NCBI GenBank assembly: GCA_007026445.1
Contig: VDMD01000015.1
Coordinates: 124,001-188,000 of the forward strand
Length of the DNA: 64,000 nucleotides
Reading direction: 5' to 3'
From: Schizophyllum amplum
Taxonomy: Eukaryota > Basidiomycota > Agaricomycetes > Agaricales > Schizophyllaceae
Shown here: piece by piece, positions 11,201 to 21,053 of the stretch
Numbering within the stretch: the stretch's first letter is position 1
Layout: each line of letters opens with the position of its first letter
Made by a program: the position numbers and the translations under genes
Notes under the pieces: model-generated
Seen by the model: the letters and a program-made list of their open reading frames with translations, nothing else
Database searches by the model: none
What the model was told of the DNA's origin: nothing

Positions 11201-12962
11201 CTCGCACCTCGAAATTGCCCGCAGGCAACGTCCCCTGCTGAGCGCATCCGCGCTCGCGCGCGCGCCTGCCCCGTCGCCCGCCATCGCTACCCAACACCCG
11301 TCACGAAGGCGAGCTAGCGCTCGCCTTCTGACGCATCCCCCGCCCTCCGCCTCATCTTACAAAGATCAGGATGGGCGGGGGAGGGTATTCTCTGACACGC
11401 GCCAACGACGGCGCCCTCTGCAAGCAAGGGGGCATGCCACAACCGAGTACCCGACGAGGACCCGCGCCACCGACCACCCCGCCCTCCCTCCACCCTGCCG
11501 CCCGCTTTGCGCAGCCCCCGTCACCCCCAACATAATAGGGGAAGCGTACGCACATGCAGCAACGCTGCATGCTGCTACGCGCCGCCGCGCCAGCCAGCCA
11601 CGCCAGCCAGCACGCCACAACCCGCCTTCCGCGCCCCTCCCCATCTCTCGTGACGAGCCCTCTCCCAGGCTCGTCCGCTCCTCCGTCAATCCCACGGAAG
11701 CCCCTCTTCGACTTTGACCACCTCCACCTTGCGCGCGCTCCCGCTCGCCGTCCGCCTCGCCGTGCACGCGCCCCGCCGCGTCCTCCCGCGCGTGCTTCGC
11801 ACGAGCTCCATGCGAGCTCCTGCCCTCTTCACCATTCCCTCGCCCCATTGATCCTTTGCAATGATGTGTACACGCGCTCGCCAAGCTAGCAAGCGTGTCG
11901 CGCGCTGGCGAAAGATTTTCATTCACGCTTTTGCACGATTTTCTTCGTATGACCACCCCCTACCCCTTCTAATTTATGAAACATGTGTACTACGTCAATA
12001 TAATGCTGTCTTTGACCCACGAGCGCCCGGGAGCAGCAACGGCGGCGGCGGCGTGCGCGCGCGGCGCTCTCGAGCGCGCCGACGGCCCGCCCTTCCCAAA
12101 CGGGAAGACCCATCAATCGCACTCCGATCAGCGAGCACAAGCAGTTATGAAATACAAGCCACCCAGCTACCACAGAGCCTAGAGGCCATAACAAGCTCTG
12201 TATGTAAACATTTTAGGGCTTAGAATAAGTTTTTGTAGTGTTTTACTTACCTGGTGAAATACTTAGCCACAAAATATGTGGGCTTGGTACAGATCTGATT
12301 TGGATCTGATACAGATCAAAAGTGAATGTGATGTGAATGTGATATGAGTGTGAGGTGAATGTGATGTGAGTGGAACATGAGCTACAAGCAATTGGTTATA
12401 AGATATGGGGGTTGAGATTTGCAAATAGCAAGGGTAAAGAGTGAACAAAGTGTGAGTGGAACATGAATGATGGCGCACTCACTGTCTACCTGTACACTAC
12501 ATTTTTGTCCAAGAAAGACAACTATAGTAAGCGAATAATTCAGAGTTGGCTGTGAACTCTGAAAAAGTCTTTAATTTTTCAAACGGATGTCCCACGCGCT
12601 GAGGCGGCTCGAGGGCCTCGCAAGAGCATCTGAGGAGCCGCGACGGCTGGCAAGGGCACCGACAGGGTGGCAGACACGCAGCCAACATACGTGGCTACCT
12701 GTGGCCACTTGAGGGCAGGTCTGAGGGCCGCCAGCGCGCGCAGACGCCGGGGACTCGTCCTTCGTCTGATTCAATTTTCACTTGAACTTTGAAGAAGTGG
12801 TCCGTAAAAATTCAAAACGAGCTCTCAAAAATTTAAAAGTCTTGAATTCAGAACTGCCGTTCAACTCGTTCCATATAGCGTCTAGTAGACTTACTCTAAA
12901 TGCGTACAACTTAGTCCTGATTGAATTTAGGCCTCCAATTATGTTTATGCGTTGTTGGCTGA
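11201..12962. other. Unrecognised GC-rich then AT-rich interval
   Basis: No supported gene. 11210-11900 is GC-rich with long chance frames. 12200-12960 is AT-richer and holds the inverted counterpart of the 12 bp repeat at 12321-12375. Confidence 0.4.
12321..12375. repeat. 'gaatgtgatgtg' short repeats, inverted relative to 6879-6970
   Basis: Degenerate copies of 'gtgaatgtgatgtgaatgtg' and 'gagtgtgaggtgaatgtg'. Both arrays are followed, in their own orientation, by a related 'agatc(t)' segment, so the two may be diverged ends or copies of one element. Confidence 0.65.
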
Positions 12963-13322
12963 TGTCATGACCCGTCACTTTCCCTTCTGTCACATCCACC
13001 CATACTCACCCATACTCACCCATTGGACCTACACTCACCCACTGGACCTACATCTCATGCTTGTCACATGGTTGCCTTGAGGCTCTAGGGTATATAGGTA
13101 CAGCTCAGCCTCTTTGTACCCCTAGATTTAGTATTCTAGTTGCATGACCCAGTGATTCTCTTCAGCTCTCTGTTTCCTTCTGTCTCGTCTCGCCTCTCTC
13201 GTCTCGCTTCTCTTCGCCATCCGTCTCTGGTTCGACCACGTCCCGCCGAGTATAGCCCTCGTCGTCTCACGTGTCCGCGCCGTCGACGGTCATCGGACCG
13301 CACCCCTGGCTGGGTCCTAACA
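12963..13322. mobile_element. Solo LTR of a retrotransposon
   Basis: A 360 bp segment starts TGTCATGACCCGTCAC and ends GGGTCCTAACA (TG...CA). It is flanked by the 5 bp direct duplication GCTGA (12958-12962 and 13323-13327), as LTR-element integrases produce. Inside are short 'cccatactca' and 'cactggacctaca' repeats (13010-13050) and a TATA-like 'gtatatagg' near 13089. No gag/pol sequence lies on either side, so it is a solo LTR left by recombination. Gypsy or Copia origin cannot be decided from this. Confidence 0.85.
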
Positions 13323-13473
13323 GCTGAGCAGTATACTCGTGATTTGTATATAATCATGTATGCTACTGTATAATAGGGACCTTGAGAGGGACTTAGGGGC
13401 TCGGGATCCAATCAGCAGTCAACCTCATGAGAGGAGTAAGCCCTTCAAATCATTCAGGACATCTTATGTTGTT

Positions 13474-13806
13474 GCACCTGAGGTTCCCGCCCCTGATGCC
13501 TAAGTAGGCGGCATCACCGAGCCCCTGTGCGCCGCCTACTTAGGATGATTTTCGCTTATCATCTTACACTCCCGTAGCACCCTCCCGTAAATCAACCGCA
13601 AGACTCTGAGGGGACGTGAGCTCGTCGCCGGCACTTTCCGGGCCTCGACGTGGCCGCGCCTACGCCACATCCCGCGCGCGCCACGCACAGTGCACACCGG
13701 TTCTGGCACGTGCCGTCCGCCGCCGTGCTTTGCTGGGCTCGTCGCGCTCGCCGCTGCACGCGGCGTCGGCGGCGCGTTGTCTCACAATGCCAGAAAAATC
13801 GCAGAA
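13474..13806 (+). repeat. Left terminal inverted repeat of the fold-back element
   Basis: The 333 bp arm matches the reverse complement of 16274-16604. Its inner end is at 'cgcagaa', beyond which the two sides differ. Confidence 0.9.
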
Positions 13807-14409
13807 TATATATATATATATAAATATCATACATAATATACAAGAGAGAACGAAGAAAGAACACGTCCGCGCCTGCCTGGAGGCAAGCGCGCGGAACGCA
13901 ACGGGTGCACGCAGGGGGCGCCTGAAGCACGCAGAGTCACGCGGACCGTCAGCGCTGCAGCCGCAGACCTTCCACGCATGCTATTACCAACGCAGGAGGC
14001 TCGGAGCGAGTGCGGTCAGCAGGCGAGTGATCGGACGCGCGCGCGAGAGCGACGAGCGACCTACACGCCGCCTGTGTATCGCGCAGAGTGTGCATGCAGC
14101 ACTCGCCGCATTGAACGCCGGAGGAACAATGCTGTTGAGCGCGCAGAGGCGGCGGCTCGCGGACATGAAGGTGGGGGGAAGGCAAGGGGTGGGGCGTGCT
14201 GTGCTCGGACGCGCGTTGGACGCGTTCGGCGTGTGTCGACACACGGGGACGCCTTGCACAGTGTGCAAAGACGAGAGGAGAGGCGGTGAGGGGGGGATGG
14301 GGCCGATGGGGCGACCCGCGCTGGACAGGCGAAAGCCCAGCACGGTTTGTCTTATTTGATGTCGATCGCGTGTAGGCTCACGCGAGAGCGCGCGTCGTCC
14401 GCGGCAAGT

Positions 14410-14465
14410 TGGGGAAGTCTCTCCAAGTCTCGCTCTGCGGAGGTGGCAGTGGAGAGACTTCCCCA
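14410..14465. repeat. Hairpin with 16 bp perfect arms inside the fold-back element
   Basis: The arm tggggaagtctctcca (14410-14425) and its exact reverse complement (14450-14465) are separated by 24 bp. It is not a coding region. Confidence 0.9.
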
Positions 14466-16273
14466 TGTCGCCTAAGACGACACGTCCTCGGGCGCGCCGA
14501 CCGCGTGCAGGCAAACACAACTGAATGTGTTAGTATTCGCAGGTGGCGCATGGCATAGCCCACGCACTTGAAGGCTCTCCGTGATCCTGCGTCAGGAACG
14601 CGCTGACGAGCGCGTCTGAAATCGTCTGGGCGAGACGTGATGGCGGAAAACAAGAAGCGAGGTGACCGTTGGGTCACGATCGCGTTCATCACGGCGCGTC
14701 CGCGGGGGACGCGGACGCGATTATAAGACATCGGCCGCGTTTGGGAGCCTGCAACTACATATATACTCACCAGATACAAAATCTATTTGACGATCTAGGC
14801 GCGCGATGGGTCTCAGGGACGTGGAATATACTTAAGTACGATATGTCCATGAGTGAACCTCTCAAAGTGCACTTATCGTTCATTTCTATCATTTCTAGAC
14901 ATATTTAGCCAGAATAAAGTTCATAGGTACATAGAGGGGGACTATGAGTACGCCATACGACTTTGACTGACACGATTCCGTGAGAATATACGTGGGGGAC
15001 GTCGAAACAACGCGGGAACGGCAGGTTCTAAGGTGGTTTGCACTCGAACTCGTCTCCGAGAAAGGCGAGGGGCGAGTTCAACACCTTAAACTTCTCGTCT
15101 GCTTACAATTTTCTCAGAATACATTCATACAGCTCGCTACTGACGACTGTCCAAACCTTTTGAGCTCAAACACACTACGGTACGTTTCCGAGGCCGCTGA
15201 GCGCGACGACGACGACGAGCCTCGGAGGTCGGTCCGAGGCGCCGAGCGTCGTCGATCAACGCCTCTTGACCAGCAACCACGACCGCGCCGCTATCGTGGT
15301 TGCTCCCCTCCGCCCCGCTTACTCCACAACAGCTCAATATACGTCCTCCCTCCCTATCATTGACTTTCACGCGAATTGGTGCGCTCAACAGCGCGCAACG
15401 GCGGATGCGCTGTAGGCGCTGCCCGCCTCAGGTGCGTCCCCCACGCGCCTCTCCGCCCCCTTCTTTACCAACATATGCTTGACTTTAGGGATGCTAAACA
15501 CGATCACAGAACGGGGAGGGGAGGGTGCGCGTGCGGTGGCCATAGCAGTACGTCCGCGATTACGCTGCCGCGCTCGTGCGCACCATCCACACAGCGGGCA
15601 CAGGCGGACAAGCGAGCACAGGGGGGAGGGAGGGAGAAGGGGGGGCAAAGACACGGAGCTTCTCGAACAGCGCTCTGGCGCTGTTCGCGCCTCCTCATCG
15701 TGCGATAAGCTGCGCCGGCGGGCTTCACGCCTCGCTCGTGCGTGCTCTCACTCCCCGACCCTCGCCTGCAACCCCTCACCTCTGCCCTCACCCTCGACAT
15801 ATCCCTCACCGCGTCTTTTCGCGCGTTGTGCATCAGTCCGCCCAATCATATCGGCGTCATCGCCTCCCCTCGCCCTATGCCCGCGCTGGTAGCGCAAGCG
15901 CACGCAGCTCGCGCTCCCGTGCTACACAATAGCCTCACACTGCGCGAACCAAGCCTACCCCGAGCGTGCAGGCAGGCGCGTCCACGGGCGCCTACGCCGT
16001 CGATCACCACTGCCGCCACCAACGCACCCCTAGCGCGTCGTGCGCATTCCTCCGCCGCCTCCCGCCACCCACCGCACAGCTCGCCACTGCCCATTTTACA
16101 CCAGTCCTCATCCCGCGCCGCCGCGCTGGAAGTGGCGCGATCGCGCGCAATGCCGTGCAAGCCCCGGCATGCGCGTCGATCGCGTCCCGTCGCGCCAGCC
16201 CATTTAACACGCAACGGGTGCCCCTGTCTTTGTATCTCACACATGTAGAGCAGCTGTAAGACTATTATACATT

Positions 16274-16604
16274 TTCTGCGATTTTTCTGGCATTGTGAGA
16301 CAACGCGCCGCCGACGCCGCGTGCGGCGGCGAGCGCGACGAGCCCAGCAACGAGCATGGCGGCGGATGGCACGTGCCAGAACCAGTGTGCACTGTGCGTG
16401 GCGCGCGCGGCGTAGGCGCGGCCACGGCGTCGAGGCCCGGAAAGTGCCGGCGACGAGCTCACGTCCCCTCAGAGTCTTGCGGTTGATTTACGGGAGGGTG
16501 CTACGGGAGTGTAAGATGATAAGCGAAAATCATCCTAAGTAGGCGGCGCACAGGGGCTCGGTGATGCCGCCTACTTAGGCATCAGGGGCGGGAACCTCAG
16601 GTGC
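16274..16604 (-). repeat. Right terminal inverted repeat of the fold-back element
   Basis: The 331 bp arm is the inverted partner of 13474-13806 and ends ...cctcaggtgc at 16604. Confidence 0.9.
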
Positions 16605-16734
16605 CACCCCGTGCGTAATGCCAGGAGCTCCTGTGAGCCCTCGCAGGCTAGCAACGCGTGAGCCTCATCCTCCACCGCTAATTGATCTCCTGCAGGCACT
16701 GTACATCCTTTTGAAAAACTGACATAACTAGCTC

Positions 16735-16837
16735 CGCAGGCCGCCTGCGCCCGCGCCCTCAGCCCCTTCGCCCAGCTCCGCGTCCTGCGCGCCGATGTGT
16801 TCCGCAACATCTACGCCAACGACCACCTTGAGCAGTA
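16735..16837 (+). pseudogene. F-box/LRR gene, isolated 3' exon fragment interrupted by a MITE
   Basis: After an acceptor-like 'agctccgcag' at about 16738 the reading frame gives FAQLRVLRADVFRNIYANDH and then LEQY. This matches the last exon of the intact F-box gene (LRVLRADVFRTVYADDHLEQY near 22590-22640), which also begins right after an acceptor and GCC. Here the frame is cut at the TA of the tyrosine codon by the inserted element at 16838. On the far side of the insertion the sequence resumes 'TAcctcgtagcgtaa', compatible with the Y-L of the paralogue but soon reaching a stop. No exon for the rest of the gene lies next to it; the 5' part of the same family lies 11.5 kb to the left. Confidence 0.75.
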
Positions 16838-17386
16838 CTGAAAGTAACCCCTATCCGAAACAGGCCCCCTCAACGAAACACCCGGGTTGGCGTGGTTCGC
16901 AGGTCTGCAAATATTCCAAGAAAATCACGTAGTGTATATCACAGTAGAAGACGTATGTTTATCAATTTTCAGACCGATATATGGGCTGGGTGGCGCACAG
17001 TGTCATGAGTAGGGGGAGGACCTTCATCAACCGAGATACGACACGTTTTGCAATTTTGCTGGACGATCCCTCGAGGTCACACTGCTGCAATGTTACACGT
17101 AGTTTGAGTGGACCTAGACCTACTACCACGCAAAGTTTCATAGTGAAAGACCAGCGAAGTCGCTGTGCAGGGCGGACGTTTCGGTGAGGGGTACAACCCG
17201 GGTTCCCCGCCTCACTCTTGTTCCCCCTCCCCGTCACTCACATCTCCACCGATCCCTCTGAAAATATACATGCCTATACTAGACGATGCCCATGCGCGAT
17301 CTATCAACTTTGACCTTATATCATGAGGTTCGCTGAACGAGAATGGGCCGATTCGCAAAATCGTTTCGTTTATAGGTTACTTTCAG
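16838..17386. mobile_element. 549 bp TA-flanked MITE inserted in an F-box exon
   Basis: The ends are imperfect inverted repeats of about 24 bp: CTGAAAGTAACC is perfect, followed by CCTATCCGAAAC on the left and TATAAACGAAAC on the right. Both sides are bordered by TA (16836-16837 and 17387-17388), consistent with a Tc1/mariner-type transposition. It has no coding capacity. The flanking F-box exon sequence shows the insertion point within a tyrosine codon. Confidence 0.8.
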
Positions 17387-17404
17387 TACCTCGTAGCGTA
17401 AACT

Positions 17405-20382
17405 TCACTTTACTTGTGCGTCGATTCCGGCCTTCCCGCGCGCCAAGTTGCTGAGCGACACTCTCGAGCTCGAACAGCCAAGGTGAAGTCGAAGAACAAT
17501 GAAATTGGAGCCAAATATAACGGTCACAGTCGCAGTCAAACATTTTATCCTAAGCATGGTTTTGGCATATGTAGGTAATGTGATGGTACTTACACGCGTA
17601 TCCAAAATGAGTCGAGAAAGTACAGTAGAGTCGACAATGATCAGTGGGGAAGTAAGGATAGCAGACGCAATCAGGACAGCCAGGACAGTTGGGACATTCC
17701 AAGATGTACCGTCAATACTCGAGGACAAACGGAGCAGCACCACAATGCAAGCGGAAAATGTCAGCAACGACTGAAAGGAAGCAGCGCACACTCCAATGTA
17801 CACGGGGAGCCAGACCCGTGTACCGGGTAACGGAATGTAGGGAAGCGGTGCACAGAACAGGTCGATAGCAACGGTATACGCGAAGGGGACAGGAAAAAGC
17901 TCCCCGCCGACAAAAGAACGTACATCGCCTGATGGAAGACGGGATGAATCAAGTACTTGCTCAGCGTGGGAGGGCAAAACGACGACTAATCAAGCACATC
18001 AGTCAATATTATCTCGCAGCTGGTGTGATAGAAACAGTGGCCGACCACTCACTCGCTTATATGAGGCCCGGAGACACCAGGCGAATCTCGGTCGCGTCGA
18101 CCACGGGAAGACCATCTTGGTACATCTGCCATAGGTACTGAAGCCAAGACTGTATGTACATACGCCAAAGGTCAGCTCAATGAATGGGAAAAGAGGCAAG
18201 ACGTGCGTACCATGCCAATAACTGCCACACCGTCCAATTTGGACAAGCTTTCCAGTCTCGCGATAGACAAGTGATGAGACCGACCGGACGCGTCTACGGT
18301 ATTCCTGAAAGTCAGGGCACTGCGCAAAGGCGCGAGCGTTATATAGCACTGGCCGCCCTCCTTGCTTTCAAACCCAAGGCGAAGCCAATGTTTTGCGTCG
18401 ATTTTGGAAAGATCGACCACATACTTGTCGTCATCCTCGACCCGGGTCTTCGATATCTTCGACACGTGTGTGGTAGAGTTGCCAACGCACACTTTATCGA
18501 AGACGGAATTGGGGAGGTAGGTCAGTTCCGCTCCTATGGTTCGCATGGTAAGCATGGCGCCAGCATATCTTTTGGGACACTTACCAGTGTCAATGTACGT
18601 CCGTTGATTGCCTGAGAACAACACCTCTAAAACCTGCACCGCCACGTCCACTACAGCGATCTCCGTGAGGTTAACGACCCAATTCGAGATGGAGGTACGC
18701 GATGGCTGGCAGGGAAAGAGTCGGAGACAGATCTCGGACTGTTGGTTGAAGGCGTAGCCTTGCTCGCGTCGTTGCTTTTCAGTGGGCCAGCTCGTGCCCC
18801 CAATCCACATTTTCGGCCCGATGCTCCTGCGACATCGATACTCAGAGATCACAGTACAGATATACAGAAAGAAAACCCACTGGTTATGGGACGGCGTGAT
18901 CACCGTGATCTTCGGCTTGGAAGATCGGTGATGATGAGTTTTGCATTTGCTAGTACAAGACTCCGAATAACTCACCAGAGTCTTCGGCAAGATCCTGGCT
19001 GCTCGCATCTGGTTTGGTAGAGTCTAATGTGACGCATCAAAAGTGGGCCTTACGATGCGATGAAGACGAACCTGCGCGGCCGATGATATGTTAGCCTCCT
19101 TCTCACGACTATGGTCACTGTTGATCATGAGATTGATATCTAACGCTGCGACGAAGGGGAGAGGATCCTACTGGAAGATCTGAGGCATGAAGCCCATGAT
19201 ACCATCCACATTCGATTGACCGTTGAGCTGCCACCCAACTTCCTTTGCAAGACGGTACTTGTAGTTCGGGATGACTAGGCGCGTACCGACGCCCGTGCCA
19301 AAACGCCGTAGTATCGTCACTTTGGCTGCTACAGGAAGATAATCTGAGAGAGATGACAAGCGAAACAGTTATAGGAATGCAAGAACATAACATAGACGGA
19401 CGCACTATAAACCGAGCCATCCACGTACTCGGACGCGAACCATGTCTCTGCGGTGGGGTTCTGCGATTGCTGCCACTCATCGATGTTGCAATCGCCTTTC
19501 TCGAGTCGCGGATCGTCTGCTTTGAGTCCACCGCGCAAAACTTGAAAATCGTGGGCGAAGGTCCATCTGCGGTACCAGTCAGATACGCCGCCAATTGTCA
19601 AAACAGTGACTTACACGCTCGAGGAGCCTCAAATAAGGCAGTAAGCTTGCAGCAGGCGGAAATAAGTGAGATAACTCACAGGAATCAGCGACAATATCCA
19701 ACCAGTCCTCTACACCTTCTTCATCCCATTCCCCAGTTGCCTATGAAGGTCGAGTGAGCAAAACGCCAGAAAAGTGAGCAACAAGGTACGCACAAGGGAA
19801 ATCATAAGGGTGGCCATTCGCTCGACACCAACTCTGTCTGAATCAAGATAGCATGAGGTCGTGAATGGCTAAAGGCTAAAGGAACAATCAAGATAGCTTA
19901 CCATCGCGAGGCAGCGCGGACATGTGTATTTTGCGGTCTTGCCTGCGACTTACAGCACCGGAAGGCTCCACTTGAACGGGAGAGACAAAAGTAGGGGTCG
20001 TAAAAGCAGCATGAACAGGACGTCCGCCACCAGCCGGGGAGGTTGTCAAGGATCTGCCTTTGCGAAGGTCTTGCGAAGGAGGGGTGGCGGCGGTGGCGAT
20101 AGGGGTGGCGGTGACGGTGGTAGCGACGAACGGCCAAGAAACAGTTGGTGCTGGTACGTTGTGCCTCGTCGCAATGCGGGCCAGTCCGTAGTTGAGCTGG
20201 AAGGACATCTCAATAATGCGACGAGGAGCAGCGAGATGACGCACGGATTTGAGATATTGCTCTTCAGAATAGTCGCTCAACTCGATACTCAGCCAGATTA
20301 TCTCGCCGACGGGCTCAGAGTTGGTGGCGCTCTGCATCGTGGGCAGAGAGGTGCGTCGACCCTGTACTGGCGACTCATACAA
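17405..20382 (-). CDS. Unrecognised multi-exon protein with C-terminal membrane segments
   Basis: I do not recognise the family. A chain of exons on the minus strand is joined by consensus 45-70 bp introns. Reading from the N-terminus, the peptides include IRNA-free segments ATGEWDEEGVEDWLD (about 19735), DPRLEKGDCNIDEWQ and TAETWFASEYVDGS (about 19430-19510), KVTILRRFGTGVGTRLVIP (19260-19320), DINLMINSDHSREKEA (about 19100-19140), VITPSHNQWVFFLYICTVIS (about 18860-18910), SWLQYLWQMYQDGLP (about 18110) and a hydrophobic C-terminal third (17480-17900) with three or four predicted membrane spans (for example WNVPTVLAVLIASAILTSPL). The acidic, Trp-rich first half could be lumenal or extracellular. 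A TATA-like 'tataaagg' on the minus strand at about 20390 fits a start near 20340-20382. The exact start, exon count and stop (placed at 17405) are uncertain. Confidence 0.5.
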
Positions 20383-21053
20383 CCTTTATACGCAGTGGTC
20401 GCGGCAGAGCACATGAGTCACAGGTAGCCCGAGCGTCGTCATGACCCTCTTCTTCAAGCGCGCTGCAATCATCATTCCATTGGTACATAGACGTGGCGAA
20501 GTTCGGAGAAATACTTGCATCGAATTCGCACAGATGCTGAGTCTTGCTGACAGTGCTGTGTTCGATAAGTCGCGACGGGGCAAAGACACAGCTCCAGATA
20601 TGCAGGGGCAGGCCTGTGACCTCGAGAGCGTTCGAATCATATGCGGACACTCGATCACGCCTTCATGGAACACCAGCTGTTGGGCTTCGATGTGTGCTCC
20701 GCCATGAGGGTCGGACGAAGGCGAACCAGTGGTGGAACCTTCCCTGTGAGAGATCGATCTATCAGCAATCAATAAGTCCGATAGACTGCAGATATTGCCC
20801 CGATGATTGTGTTGAGAAAGACAGCCTGCCAATACTTAGCAGCAGTCTAAGTTGGCTGCAGCCTGCAGCTCGCAGCTACTACTAGCGCTCATCGATGTCA
20901 TCCACTGCCAGTGTACAGTACAGTAAGAGTGTGTACTGACAGTGATCACGAGGATGCAGCGCTGAGCGTGTGATTCGGCACCTGTTCGGCACTCGCCGAC
21001 TCGGGGTGCACCAGGCGCGATTCATTCTAGCTCTGACGTTGAACTTGTCGTTC
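20383..21053. other. Intergenic region between divergent genes
   Basis: No supported gene. Open frames on both strands are short and lack domains. It holds the putative promoters of the minus-strand membrane-protein gene and the plus-strand F-box gene. A 'ctgcag' rich stretch with 'ggctgcagcctgcagctcgcag' lies near 20855-20877. Confidence 0.5.

Larger units (their letters stand above)
13474..16604. mobile_element. 3.1 kb fold-back element with ~330 bp terminal inverted repeats
   Basis: 13474-13806 and 16274-16604 are near-identical inverted copies, with a few substitutions and small length differences near the inner part. The outer ends read gcacctgagg...cctcaggtgc. Each arm contains a second palindrome near its tip (arm cctaagtaggcggc, 13499-13512 with 13531-13544, and its mirror copy on the right). 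The 2.5 kb interior is GC-rich with an (AT)n run at 13805-13822 and no transposase-like reading frame, so the element is non-autonomous. I see no clear target-site duplication at the ends as drawn. Confidence 0.8.

Noticed and set aside
13616..14359. 247-codon frame in the fold-back element as a transposase
   Set aside because: Arg/Ala-rich composition from GC-rich DNA, no DDE or zinc-finger motif, and it crosses an (AT)n run and the left terminal repeat.
13474..16604. Target-site duplication at the fold-back element ends
   Set aside because: Flanks 'ttgtt' and 'caccc' do not match; boundaries may be off by a few bases, so no duplication is claimed.
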